From assembly GCF_002197685.1 (NCBI RefSeq), contig NZ_NBBI01000004.1:332687-396686 (forward strand): a stretch of 64,000 bases of DNA, in the 5' to 3' direction. Positions 50,822 to 61,698 of the stretch are shown piece by piece. Positions within the stretch are counted from its first letter, which is position 1, and every line of letters starts with the position of its first letter. A program made the position numbers and the translations under genes. Below the pieces are notes generated by a model that saw nothing but the letters and a program-made list of their open reading frames with translations, had not been told where the DNA came from and made no database searches. This stretch comes from Sphingomonas dokdonensis (GTDB taxonomy: Bacteria; Pseudomonadota; Alphaproteobacteria; Sphingomonadales; Sphingomonadaceae).

Positions 50822-52105
50822 TCAGGCCGACGGCGGATTGTCGAGATACAGCGTCCAGAACGAAGCGATGTCGCTCCGCGGCGCGGTCTTCACCTCGCCG
50901 AAAGCGGCCTTTGCCGCGGCCTTGTCACCCGACTGCGCCAGCGCGATGCCCAAGTGGGTGTTGACCGTATCCGCATCGACGCCGCCCTTCTGCAACGCGA
51001 CCTTGTACAGCTCCACGGCCTTGGCATAATTGCCCATGCCCAGATAGGCGTCGCCCGTATTCAGCGCGATACGGCCGTTGGCGCCAGCCTTCGCCTTTGC
51101 CTCCACCGGTGCGAGCGAGCCTTCGCTGGCGATCGCCTGATTGGTCACGCGCAGCAGATCGGCGGCGGCACCGGCCGGCAGCTTGCCGGCGGCCTTGCCC
51201 TCGTCGATCACGGCCTTCGCCTCGTACGGCAGGCCCAGGTCGTACGCCCACTGAGCGTAGATCTCGTAATCATACTGGTCGGCCAGCGACTTGCTGGCGC
51301 GCATCAGGCGATACAGGTCGACCTTCTGCCCCTTGTCCAGCGTCACGGCACTCTGCTGCGTCAGGCCATAAGTGACGATGCCGTCGCGCCAGTTCTGCCG
51401 GGTCGGGTAAGCGACCAGCCACTTCTTGATCCAATTGGCCGTCTGCGGACCCATGCGCTTCTTGTTGGTCTGCGCGATGGCGTATTTGTACAGCTCTTCG
51501 CTCGGCTTCTGGCCCGCGGCGACCTGCGCGTCGAGCGCCTTTTCCAGCTCCGCCGTGCCGCCGGCGACATCGCCTGCGTCCATCTTCAGCTTTACCAGCT
51601 GCAGCGGCAGATTGGGGTCGTTGTAGCCGAGCTGCTGCGCACGCTGGAAATAGGTGGCCGCGCCCGCATTGTCCTTGGCATTGGCTGCCATGACGCCGAG
51701 CTGATAGTTATACTTCGCCACGTCGACCGCCGGGGTCTTCGGGTTGGCGATCAGCGCCTCGAGCGGCGCCTTCAGCCCCTGGTCGCTCACCTGCTGGTTC
51801 GCGGCGCGCGCATCCTGCATCTTGCTCGCCTCGGCCTGCAATTGCAGCGCGGCGACGATGTAGCGGTCATCCTCGGTCTTGGCGGCGGCCTGCGCCGCGG
51901 TCAGCTGCGTGCCGGCGGTGGCGTAATCCTTTGCCGCAATCGCCTTCTGCGCGGCGGCGGCGGCATTCTGCACCTCCTTGCTGAGCTTCAGCTTGGGGGC
52001 GCCCTGCTCCGCCTTCTTCTGGGCAAGTGCCGGCGGCGAGACGGCGATGCCTGCCGCGCCAGCCATCAGCGCGGCCGCGAAGGCAACGCGGGAAATGCTC
52101 TTCAT
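50822..52105 (-). CDS. Exported TPR-repeat protein
   Basis: The 427-residue protein has a signal peptide (SRVAFAAALMAGAAGIAVS) and then a long run of helical tetratricopeptide-like repeats, for example YNYQLGVMAANAKDNAGAATYFQRA, and NTGDAYLGMGNYAKAVELYKVAL near the C-terminus. The Ala/Gln/Lys-rich N-terminus (NAAAAAQKAIAAKDYATAGTQL) is also helical. The ATG at 52105 is preceded by GGAGAG. TPR proteins scaffold protein complexes; this one should act in the periplasm. Binding partner is unknown. It ends near the bidirectional terminator shared with lrp. Confidence 0.88.
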   Translation of the reverse strand: MKSISRVAFAAALMAGAAGIAVSPPALAQKKAEQGAPKLKLSKEVQNAAAAAQKAIAAKDYATAGTQLTAAQAAAKTEDDRYIVAALQLQAEASKMQDARAANQQVSDQGLKAPLEALIANPKTPAVDVAKYNYQLGVMAANAKDNAGAATYFQRAQQLGYNDPNLPLQLVKLKMDAGDVAGGTAELEKALDAQVAAGQKPSEELYKYAIAQTNKKRMGPQTANWIKKWLVAYPTRQNWRDGIVTYGLTQQSAVTLDKGQKVDLYRLMRASKSLADQYDYEIYAQWAYDLGLPYEAKAVIDEGKAAGKLPAGAAADLLRVTNQAIASEGSLAPVEAKAKAGANGRIALNTGDAYLGMGNYAKAVELYKVALQKGGVDADTVNTHLGIALAQSGDKAAAKAAFGEVKTAPRSDIASFWTLYLDNPPSA

Positions 52106-52230
52106 CGAAACTGCTCTCCTCATTCGAGCGTGAATGCTTGTTGTTGCGCTTACTGTCCTCATGGCCCCTCATCAAGGAAGTGCGCTGAATGGACATTGAA
52201 CGTAATGCTTTGCGCGCCTAGCCGGAGCCC

Positions 52231-52887
52231 ATGAAGACAGTCATCATCGGCGCCTCGGGTGGCATCGGCAGCGCGCTGGTAGAGGCCCTGAGAGAAGAAG
52301 GCGCGGCGGTGCAATGCTTCTCCCGCCCCGAACTCGACATCACGGACGAAGCCTCGGTCGCGCAGGCAGCGGCGCGCGCCGGCACGCCAGAGCTGGTGGT
52401 GATCGCCACCGGCCTGCTGCACGACGGCACACGCGGCCCGGAAAAGGCGCTGCGGGATCTCGATGCGGAGTGGCTGGCCAGACAATATGCGGTAAACGCC
52501 ATTGGCCCCGCTCTGGTTGCCAAGCACTTTTTGCCAATCATGCCGCGCACTGGCCGGTCGGTCCTCGCGATCCTGTCAGCCCGGGTGGGCAGTATCTCCG
52601 ACAATCGCCTGGGCGGCTGGTACGGCTATCGCGCCAGCAAGGCGGCGCTCAACCAGCTCGTGCGCACGCTGGCGATCGAGGACAAGCGGCGCAACGAACG
52701 CGGCGTCGTGGTGGCGCTGCACCCGGGCACAGTGGACACGAAGCTATCGAAGCCGTTCCAGCAATCGGGGCGCGACCTGTTCGCGCCGGGCCGCGCCGCG
52801 GTCCAGCTGCTGGATGTAATCGACGGTCTGAAGCCGCAAGACAGCGGCAAGCTGTTCGCCTGGGACGGCGCCGAAATCGCGCCCTGA
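52231..52887 (+). CDS. SDR family protein, CsgA/C-factor-like
   Basis: The 218-residue short SDR has the cofactor motif IIGASGGIGSAL at the N-terminus, a shortened VVIATGLLHD in place of NAG, catalytic Ser in AILSARVGS, and YRASKAALNQLVRTLA with Tyr and Lys. The closing GKLFAWDG is typical of the CsgA/C-factor branch of cell-cell signalling-like SDRs. It probably uses NAD(P)H on an unknown substrate. It is followed two bases later by a GNAT gene on the same strand, forming a two-gene unit divergent from the TPR protein. Confidence 0.9.
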   Translation: MKTVIIGASGGIGSALVEALREEGAAVQCFSRPELDITDEASVAQAAARAGTPELVVIATGLLHDGTRGPEKALRDLDAEWLARQYAVNAIGPALVAKHFLPIMPRTGRSVLAILSARVGSISDNRLGGWYGYRASKAALNQLVRTLAIEDKRRNERGVVVALHPGTVDTKLSKPFQQSGRDLFAPGRAAVQLLDVIDGLKPQDSGKLFAWDGAEIAP

Positions 52888-52889
52888 CG

Positions 52890-53435
52890 ATGATCGGTCC
52901 GCCCGCCTCGCCGATCGCGATCCGGCCTCTGACCACCGCAGACCTGCCACAGGCAATGGCGATCCAGTCGCTCGCCTATCCCGCATTCCTGCGTGAAGAT
53001 GCCGCCGCTTTCGCCAGCCGACTGACGCTGCGCCAATCCTGTTGCCTGGCTGCCACTCGGGCCGATACATGCGGCGAAACGCTGATCGCCTATCTGCTGG
53101 CGCATGGCTGGCCGAGCCGGTCTCCCCCGGCGATCGGCACGATCCTGTCCGAACCGGATGGGTGCGCGATATTGTTCATCCACGATCTGGCGGTTGCGCC
53201 GGTCGGTCGCGGCACCGCTGTCGGAAGGCGCCTGGTCGATGTCGCCACTGGTGCCGCGGCGCGGCAGGGCCTGGCGCGCGCCGAACTCATCGCGGTGGAC
53301 GGCGCCGCGCCATACTGGCAGCGGCTGGGCTTCGCTGAGGAAACCGTCTCGCCTGCGCTGGCCGACAAGGTGGCCGCCTATGGCCCTGCCGCGCGCTGGA
53401 TGACGCGGCCGATCACACCCGAAATCGTGGGGTGA
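52890..53435 (+). CDS. GNAT family N-acetyltransferase
   Basis: The 181-residue protein has the GNAT core: N-terminal IAIRPLTTADLPQAMAIQSLAYP, central strand ILFIHDLAVAPVGRGTAVGRRLVDVA with the acetyl-CoA loop R/Q-x-x-G-x-G/A as VGRGTAVG, and a late PYWQRLGFAEE. It transfers an acetyl group to an amine in the cytosol; the acceptor is unknown. It starts two bases after the SDR stop (TGACGATG), so the two are translated together. The start and end are well fixed by the stop and the neighbouring gene. Confidence 0.88.
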   Translation: MIGPPASPIAIRPLTTADLPQAMAIQSLAYPAFLREDAAAFASRLTLRQSCCLAATRADTCGETLIAYLLAHGWPSRSPPAIGTILSEPDGCAILFIHDLAVAPVGRGTAVGRRLVDVATGAAARQGLARAELIAVDGAAPYWQRLGFAEETVSPALADKVAAYGPAARWMTRPITPEIVG

Positions 53436-53526
53436 TACCGCCAGCATTCGCGCCCGCACGCGTGACATTTCGGTTGCAGGCTCCTAGACAGGCACGACAC
53501 ACGACTCCCAACCCGAAAGTAGCGTT

Positions 53527-56309
<2,783 letters not shown>

Positions 56310-56313
<4 letters not shown>

Positions 56314-56660
56314 GCAAGCCGACGACCGCGTACAAGGTGCTGACGAACGAGCAGATGATGGCGCTCGAACACGACGGCACCTTTGCCGGCGCGCCGGTCG
56401 ATCTGCAGGACGGCTACATCCACCTGTCCACCGCCGCGCAGCTCACCGAAACGGTCGACAAGCACTTCGCCGGGCAGGAAAACCTGCACGTCGCCGCGGT
56501 CGACCTGGAGGCGCTGGGCGACAAGATCCGGTGGGAGGAAAGCCGCGGCGGGCAGCTGTTTCCTCACATCTACGGCCCGCTGACGCTCGACACGGTGGTC
56601 GCCTACAGCGCGCTGGAGCGGCTCGACGATGGCACCGTCCGCCTGCCCGTTACCGGCTGA
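56310..56660 (+). CDS. DUF952 family protein
   Basis: The 116-residue protein follows the DUF952 pattern: YKVLTNEQMMALEHDGTFAGAPVDLQDGYIHLSTAAQ (key residues DGYIHLS), a central HVAAVDLEALGDKIRWEESRGG, and LFPHIYGPLTLDTVVAYSALE. The family is related by fold to ADP-ribosyltransferase-like proteins and has no assigned role. The ATG overlaps the gyrA stop by four bases, so it is translated with gyrase. A terminator hairpin lies after it. Confidence 0.93.
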
Positions 56661-56678
56661 CGACAAAAACGGCTGGCC

Positions 56679-56697
56679 CGGGGCAGCGCCTGCCCCG
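56679..56697. terminator. Hairpin between convergent genes
   Basis: CGGGGCA (56679-56685) pairs with TGCCCCG (56691-56697) over the loop GCGCC. It lies between the converging DUF952 gene and the 116-residue hypothetical gene. There is no T-run. Confidence 0.55.
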
Positions 56698-56702
56698 TTC
56701 GG

Positions 56703-57050
56703 CTACTCGACGGCAGATTGCGCCAGCCGATCCAGCCACGCTTGCGCCTGCTTAGGCTCGCCGACCGCATCCGCGTTGACGCGCCCGCGTGATTGCAGAA
56801 ATTCCTGCTGAAGCGCGAACGGGGGCAGCAGCAACTGCTCGCGCATCTTGTCGATGTCTTGCCCGAGTTCCGCGAGATGATCGATCACCGGCGCGATCTT
56901 CTCGCGCGTCCGGCGATCGCCCTGATGGTCGAACAGCCCCCACTTACCTGAAGCCGTCGTGCGTAGCGCGGCAATCAGCGCGTCGGTGTATTCGGCCTCC
57001 AGCTCCATTCGACGGGCATCGAGGCGGTTCAGTCGATCAGCTTTGGCCAT
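56703..57050 (-). CDS. Hypothetical helical protein, 115 aa
   Basis: The protein is mostly charged helix: ADRLNRLDARRMELEAEYTDALIAALR, then a short SGKWGLFDHQGD turn and more helix (KIAPVIDHLAELGQDIDKMREQL). No signal peptide or transmembrane segment is present. The second of two adjacent ATGs (57050) is chosen because AGGGG lies six bases before it. It precedes nothing on its own strand within 50 bp except the DUF488 gene upstream. Proteins of this type occur in sphingomonads without known function. Confidence 0.75.
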   Translation of the reverse strand: MAKADRLNRLDARRMELEAEYTDALIAALRTTASGKWGLFDHQGDRRTREKIAPVIDHLAELGQDIDKMREQLLLPPFALQQEFLQSRGRVNADAVGEPKQAQAWLDRLAQSAVE

Positions 57051-57095
57051 CATCCGCCCCTACACGGGTCAGACCGGCGTGGCCCACCCGATCTG

Positions 57096-57527
57096 TCACG
57101 TGAACAGGTCAACCACCTCGGCACCCTCACCCTCCGCCTGTAGCAACAAGGTGCGGTGGCAATGGCAGGGGTCGCGCTCGTAACACAGCAGCGCGGCCGG
57201 CATCTCCGCCGCCAGTTCGCGCATCTGCGCCGCGGCCGCCTGCGCCTCCGGCAGCGCCAGTTGATCGTCGTACACCGCGCGCAACGTCGCCACATCGCCC
57301 TTCTTCGCCGCATCGCGCCCGCGCTTGGGCGTGCCCAGCGCCTTCAGGTGAACGTAATCAATTCCCGCCTCGCGCAGCGTCGCCGCCAGCATCGATTTGG
57401 ATAAGCCCGGCCGCCGCGACAGCGGGAGCGCCCGCACGTCGATCACGCGCTTCACACCCGCGCGCGCCAGCGCAGCGAGGAAATCGGCCATGGTCGTCGC
57501 CTCATATCCGATGGTGTAGACCTTCAT
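57096..57527 (-). CDS. DUF488 family protein
   Basis: The 143-residue protein matches DUF488: VYTIGYEATTMADFLAAL at the start, a central VIDVRALPLSRRPGLSKSML, DYVHLKALGTPKRGRD, and a C-terminal LLCYERDPCHCHRTLLL with the conserved Cys-His cluster. The Cys-His residues suggest a metal or nucleotide site, but the family function is unknown. It is followed by the 115-residue helical protein and preceded by an NTF2-like gene on the same strand. Confidence 0.92.
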   Translation of the reverse strand: MKVYTIGYEATTMADFLAALARAGVKRVIDVRALPLSRRPGLSKSMLAATLREAGIDYVHLKALGTPKRGRDAAKKGDVATLRAVYDDQLALPEAQAAAAQMRELAAEMPAALLCYERDPCHCHRTLLLQAEGEGAEVVDLFT

Positions 57528-57538
57528 CGGCCGGCGGC

Positions 57539-57964
57539 TCAGGAGCTATGGTCGGAAATGATCCGCCATCCCGCCTTGCGCCGCTCGAACAAAAGGGTGG
57601 TAAGCCCCGTCTGCGGCTCGCTGGTGGCCGGCGTCAGCGTCCAGCGCGCAACCAGCAGCATGTGGACGTTGCTGATCGTGCGCCAGGCAACGGGCTGAAA
57701 CGACAGCCGCCCCCGGCTGTTCGCGCCATCGGCGAAACTCTTCTCATAACGCGCCGCGATCGCCGCCTTGCCGCGCGCCAGTTCCTTGCCCGACGCATAG
57801 ACGGCGTCATCGGCATAAACCGCCATGAACCGCTCCAGCGATCCGCTATTCCAGCCGGCCGCGCTCGCTGCCATTTCCGTCTCGATCGCGGCGGCCGGCG
57901 TCTCGGCCGGGGCGGCTTGCACCGCCGCCGCGATCATCACGGGCGCAAGCAGGGCGTGGATCAT
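57539..57964 (-). CDS. Exported SnoaL/NTF2-like protein
   Basis: The 141-residue protein begins with a signal peptide-like stretch (MIHALLAPVMIAAAVQAAPAE) and an NTF2-like cone fold: IETEMAASAAGWNSGSLERFMAVYADDAVYAS, then GKAAIAARYEKSF and a final GLTTLLFERRKAGWRIISDHSS. This is the DUF4440/SnoaL pattern of small ligand-binding or hydrolytic proteins. The start overlaps the EAL gene stop by four bases (ATGA). The role, if any, in c-di-GMP signalling is unknown. Confidence 0.85.
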   Translation of the reverse strand: MIHALLAPVMIAAAVQAAPAETPAAAIETEMAASAAGWNSGSLERFMAVYADDAVYASGKELARGKAAIAARYEKSFADGANSRGRLSFQPVAWRTISNVHMLLVARWTLTPATSEPQTGLTTLLFERRKAGWRIISDHSS

Positions 57965-59544
57965 GGGCGATCATCCTCCATCAATCGCGCCAGCGCCCGC
58001 TCGTCGAGCGGCCCGGCGCACAGGAACCCCTGATAATAGGTGCAGCCCTCATCGGCGAGCAGATCGCGCTCCGCCACATTCTCGACCCCTTCGGCAATCG
58101 TTTGCAGGCCCAGCCCTTCGGCGATCGCCAGGATGCCGCGCACCACGACGCGCGCGCGCGGTGCGCCCGTAATGTCCTGCGTCAAACTGCGATCGATCTT
58201 CAGGTAATCGAGCGGCAGCGCCTTCAGATAGGCAAGGCTCGAATAGCCGGTGCCGAAATCGTCGATCGCGACTCTGAGCCCACGCGCCCGCAGCGCCTCC
58301 AGCCGCGTCGAGGCCAGCGGCAGGTCCGTCACTAACCCGCTTTCGGTCACTTCCGCCGTCACCCGCGCCGGATCGATTCCCGCGCGCTCCACCAGCGCCA
58401 TGAAGTGCGGCGCGAAATCCCACCGCGCGAGATCCGCCGCTGTCACGTTCACCGCCACACGCAGGTTGGCCAGCGCGCCCTCCCACGCCGCCGCACGCGT
58501 CAGTGCCAGCAGCTGGATATGCTCGGACAATGCCAGCCCCAGCCCAGCGCGCTCGGCCGCGGCAAACAACGTGCCCGCGCCCAGCACGCCGTGTTTCGGG
58601 TGCTCCCACCGCGCCAGCGCCTCCACGCCCGTGATGCGATCGGTCGCCAGCGCCACCTGCGGCTGGAACAGGATGTCGATCTCGCGCCGGTCGATCGCGC
58701 GGTGCAAATCGGCGGCAAGATCCAGCCCCGCCGCGATATGACCTTGCGGCGCAACCCGTACCTGCGGCGCATCGCCCGCTGCCGCTGCCGTCAGCGCCTC
58801 GCGCGCCCGCGCCACCAGCGAGCCTGCAGCCTCGCCGTCGTCGCGATGCGCCACACCGATCCGCGCGCCCAGCCACGCTTCCTCGCGCCCCAGCATGAAG
58901 CACCGCGCCAGCGCGCCCTCGATCGCGGCGATGCGCCTGCGCGCCGCCTCCACATCCTCGCGCACGGCAATGATGAACTGCGCGCCCTGATCGCGCTCGA
59001 TCACGGCATAGGGCGGCAGCACCGCGGTCAGCCGCCCCGCCGCCTCACGCAGCAACTGATCGCCGACCTCGCGGCCGAAGGCGGCATTCACCGTATCGAA
59101 ATGCGTGATCGCCACTACCGCCACCGTCGCCGGCTCAACCGGATCGCCCGCGGCGATGAAACGCGCCACCGCACCTTCGGCCAGCTCGCCCGCCCGCCGC
59201 ATCCGCCCGTTTCCGCGCAGACGCCGCGCATACCGGCCGGCATAACGCAGCGCGAGCGCCAGCGATTCGCTGGTCGGCTCCCCCACCGCGACATGCGTCG
59301 CGCCGGCGTCATAGGCCGCCGCCGCGCCCGCATGATCGGCTACGATCGCCAGCACGGCCTGCCGCGCATGCACCGCCGCCGCTTCGGCGTCCGCCAGCAG
59401 CGACGCACCGCCGCGCGCGTCGACCAGCAGCACGTCGGCCCAGTCCGTCCCGGCGCGTCCACCCGCCAGATCAACCAGAGCCGCCAGGCTTTCGGCGCCC
59501 GGTGCCAATATCACGTCCACGATGTCGCCTGCGATCTTGCTCAC
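57961..59544 (-). CDS. EAL-domain c-di-GMP phosphodiesterase with degenerate GGDEF
   Basis: The 527-residue soluble protein has a receiver-like N-terminal segment, a GGDEF-fold domain (about 115-270) whose active motif is reduced to DQGAQF, and a C-terminal EAL domain (about 280-525). The EAL domain keeps GVEALARWEHP, NVTAADL, AEVTESGLV, AIDDFGTGYSSLAYLK, YLKIDRSL and TIAEGVEN, so phosphodiesterase activity should be intact. The GTG at 59544 is preferred; a TTG twelve codons upstream is also in frame. The start of moaA is divergent, 87 bp away. Confidence 0.88.
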   Translation of the reverse strand: MSKIAGDIVDVILAPGAESLAALVDLAGGRAGTDWADVLLVDARGGASLLADAEAAAVHARQAVLAIVADHAGAAAAYDAGATHVAVGEPTSESLALALRYAGRYARRLRGNGRMRRAGELAEGAVARFIAAGDPVEPATVAVVAITHFDTVNAAFGREVGDQLLREAAGRLTAVLPPYAVIERDQGAQFIIAVREDVEAARRRIAAIEGALARCFMLGREEAWLGARIGVAHRDDGEAAGSLVARAREALTAAAAGDAPQVRVAPQGHIAAGLDLAADLHRAIDRREIDILFQPQVALATDRITGVEALARWEHPKHGVLGAGTLFAAAERAGLGLALSEHIQLLALTRAAAWEGALANLRVAVNVTAADLARWDFAPHFMALVERAGIDPARVTAEVTESGLVTDLPLASTRLEALRARGLRVAIDDFGTGYSSLAYLKALPLDYLKIDRSLTQDITGAPRARVVVRGILAIAEGLGLQTIAEGVENVAERDLLADEGCTYYQGFLCAGPLDERALARLMEDDRP

Positions 59545-59630
59545 CGGCGCGACCGTATGGGGCGGCGAGTCTCGCAGCAACTGGATTGCTGCCCTTGTTA
59601 CCGACCCTGCGAGCGCCTAGCTGTTCCGTT

Positions 59631-60638
59631 ATGGGAGCAACGCCCGCCGCCTCCGGCCTCGTCGACGGTTTCGGCCGCACCATTCGCTATCTGCGTATAT
59701 CGGTCACCGATCGATGCGATCTGCGCTGTCGCTATTGCATGGCGGAAAAGATGACCTTTCTTCCGCGCAGCAAGCTGCTTGCGCTCGAAGAGATCGCCAT
59801 CATCGCCGAGCGCTTCATCGACTTTGGCGTACGCAAGATCCGCCTGTCGGGCGGCGAACCGCTCGTCCGCCGCGACGTGGTGGAGCTCGTCCAGCGGCTC
59901 GGCAGCCATGTCGGCCATGGCCTTGACGAGCTCACCATGACCACCAATGCCACGCGCCTGGCGGATCACGCCCAGGCACTCGCCGATGCGGGCATCCGCC
60001 GCCTCAACGTCAGCATGGACAGCCGCGACCCCGCCGTCTTCCGCCACATCACCCGCCATGGCGACGTCGATCAGGTGCTCGGCGGCATCGCGGCGGCCAA
60101 GCGCGCCGGGCTTGCAGTCAAGATCAACATGGTCGCGCTGAAAGGGCTGAACGAGGATGAGATCGCCCCCATGCTCGATTGGTGCGTGGGCGAGGGTCAC
60201 GATCTGACGCTGATCGAAACCATGCCGATGGGCGCGATCGACGAGGATCGCACCGACCGCTTCGTGCCGCTCACGGCGGTGTTCGACCGCCTGTCGCAGC
60301 AGTTTGAGCTGGAGCGCGACCTTGCCGGCACCGGCGGCCCGGCGCGCTATTGGCGCGTGAAGGGCAGCGCGACACGGCTCGGGCTTATCTCGCCGCTGAC
60401 CGCTAATTTCTGCGACGGCTGCAATCGCGTACGCCTCACCACCGAAGGCCGGCTCTATTCCTGCCTTGGCCATGACGACCAGGTCGATCTGAAGGCTGCG
60501 CTGCGCGACGGCGGCGTACCGGCGCTCGACGACGCGATCCGCCTCGGCATCGCCGGCAAGCCGGCGCGCCACGATTTCCGCATCGAACGCGGCTCAGCCC
60601 CGGCGGTGGCGCGCCACATGAGCGTGACCGGCGGATGA
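59631..60638 (+). CDS. moaA: GTP 3',8-cyclase MoaA
   Basis: The 335-residue radical-SAM enzyme performs the first step of molybdenum-cofactor synthesis. The N-terminal cluster is in SVTDRCDLRCRYCM (Cys29, 33, 36), with LSGGEPLVRRD nearby, and the second cluster is in NFCDGCNRVRLTTEGRLYSCLG. The C-terminus ends MSVTGG as in typical MoaA (the terminal GG is functional in known enzymes). The ATG at 59631 is fixed by homologue length. Its last four bases overlap nadK. Confidence 0.96.
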   Translation: MGATPAASGLVDGFGRTIRYLRISVTDRCDLRCRYCMAEKMTFLPRSKLLALEEIAIIAERFIDFGVRKIRLSGGEPLVRRDVVELVQRLGSHVGHGLDELTMTTNATRLADHAQALADAGIRRLNVSMDSRDPAVFRHITRHGDVDQVLGGIAAAKRAGLAVKINMVALKGLNEDEIAPMLDWCVGEGHDLTLIETMPMGAIDEDRTDRFVPLTAVFDRLSQQFELERDLAGTGGPARYWRVKGSATRLGLISPLTANFCDGCNRVRLTTEGRLYSCLGHDDQVDLKAALRDGGVPALDDAIRLGIAGKPARHDFRIERGSAPAVARHMSVTGG

Positions 60639-61414
60639 CCACCTATGTGCGGCGGGCATTGGTCGCCTCGCCAACCGCCCAGGCGCAGGCCGCACGCGCC
60701 AGCCTTGCGGATGCATGGGACTGGTGCCCGATCGAGCAAGCCGATGTGGTAATCGCATTGGGCGGCGACGGCTTCATGCTCCAGACGCTGCACACCCTGC
60801 TCGACATGCGCCGCGCCAGCGTGCCCGTATTCGGCATGAACCTCGGCACCGTCGGGTTCCTGATGAACGAATGGCGCCAGCACGATCTTGACGAGCGCCT
60901 CACCAACGCCCGTGCCTTCAAGGTGACGCCGCTGGCGATGACCGCGACGGGCGTCGACGGACGCATCCACACCATGCCCGCGATCAACGAGGTGTCGCTG
61001 CTACGCGAGACGCGCCAGACCGCCAAGCTGGAGGTGCGGGTGAACGATCGCGTCGTGATGGAGGAACTGGCCTGCGACGGCATCCTCGTCGCCACGCCGG
61101 CCGGCTCGACCGCGTACAACCTGTCGGCGCACGGGCCGATCCTGCCGCTCGGCTCCGCAATGGTGGCGCTGACGCCGATCAGCGCGTTCCGCCCGCGGCG
61201 TTGGCGCGGCGCGATCCTTCCCGACAAGGCACGCATCAGCCTGCGCGCGCTCGATCCCGGCAAGCGCCCCGTGTCCGCCGTGGCCGACCAGCGCGAGATC
61301 CGCGAGGTCGCGCAGGTCGACATCGCGATCGACCGCGCACGCGAGCTCACCTTGTTGTTCGATCCCGAGCACGCCCTCGACGACCGGATAACGATGGAAC
61401 AGTTCGTCGCGTGA
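60635..61414 (+). CDS. nadK: NAD kinase
   Basis: The 259-residue enzyme phosphorylates NAD to NADP using ATP. Visible motifs are ALGGDGFMLQTLH (GGDG with Asp45), GMNLGTVGFLMNEW, CDGILVATPAGSTAYNLSAHGPILP (substrate region), and PLGSAMVALTPIS. It overlaps moaA by four bases (ATGA), so moaA-nadK is an operon. Length and motif order are normal for bacterial NadK. Confidence 0.96.
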   Translation: MTTYVRRALVASPTAQAQAARASLADAWDWCPIEQADVVIALGGDGFMLQTLHTLLDMRRASVPVFGMNLGTVGFLMNEWRQHDLDERLTNARAFKVTPLAMTATGVDGRIHTMPAINEVSLLRETRQTAKLEVRVNDRVVMEELACDGILVATPAGSTAYNLSAHGPILPLGSAMVALTPISAFRPRRWRGAILPDKARISLRALDPGKRPVSAVADQREIREVAQVDIAIDRARELTLLFDPEHALDDRITMEQFVA

Positions 61415-61481
61415 GTTTTTACGCCCGCAAGGGGGTTGCAAGCGCTGAAATTCCAGCTAAAGACGCGCCTCCCGCAGGCGT

Positions 61482-61556
61482 TCCCTGATAGCTCAGCGGT
61501 AGAGCTCTCGACTGTTAATCGAGCGGCCGTAGGTTCGAATCCTACTCAGGGAGCCA
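61482..61556 (+). tRNA. tRNA-Asn (GUU), integration site of the downstream element
   Basis: The 75-nt gene includes CCA. Acceptor TCCCTGA/TCAGGGA, D-arm GCTC/GAGC, anticodon stem CTCGA/TCGAG with loop CTGTTAA (anticodon GTT), T-arm GTAGG/CCTAC. A tyrosine integrase gene follows within 150 bp in the same direction, the usual arrangement when an island uses the tRNA 3' end as attB. No second copy of the tRNA 3' end is found up to 64000, so attR is outside the window. Confidence 0.95.
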
Positions 61557-61602
61557 GCGGGCCTATTCAGGCCCGTTCACCACGCCCCAGCAGACGTTGA
61601 TT

Positions 61603-61691
61603 TACCCCCATATTTCGGGCATTTCACCTGTTCATGGCGCTCCACCGCATTTCATCCAAGGCCCTGGTACGTGGGGGTATTGCAGGGGGTA
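61603..61691 (+). repeat. TGGGGGTA repeats between tRNA-Asn and integrase (candidate arm sites)
   Basis: TACCCCCA (61603-61610, inverted) and two direct copies, TGGGGGTA (61672-61679) and AGGGGGTA (61684-61691), lie in the 140 bp before the integrase. A further TACCCCCA (61861-61868) lies inside the gene. Such short repeats flank attachment cores of P4-type integrases as arm-binding sites; their function here is inferred. Confidence 0.4.
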
Positions 61692-61698
61692 CGTTCCG

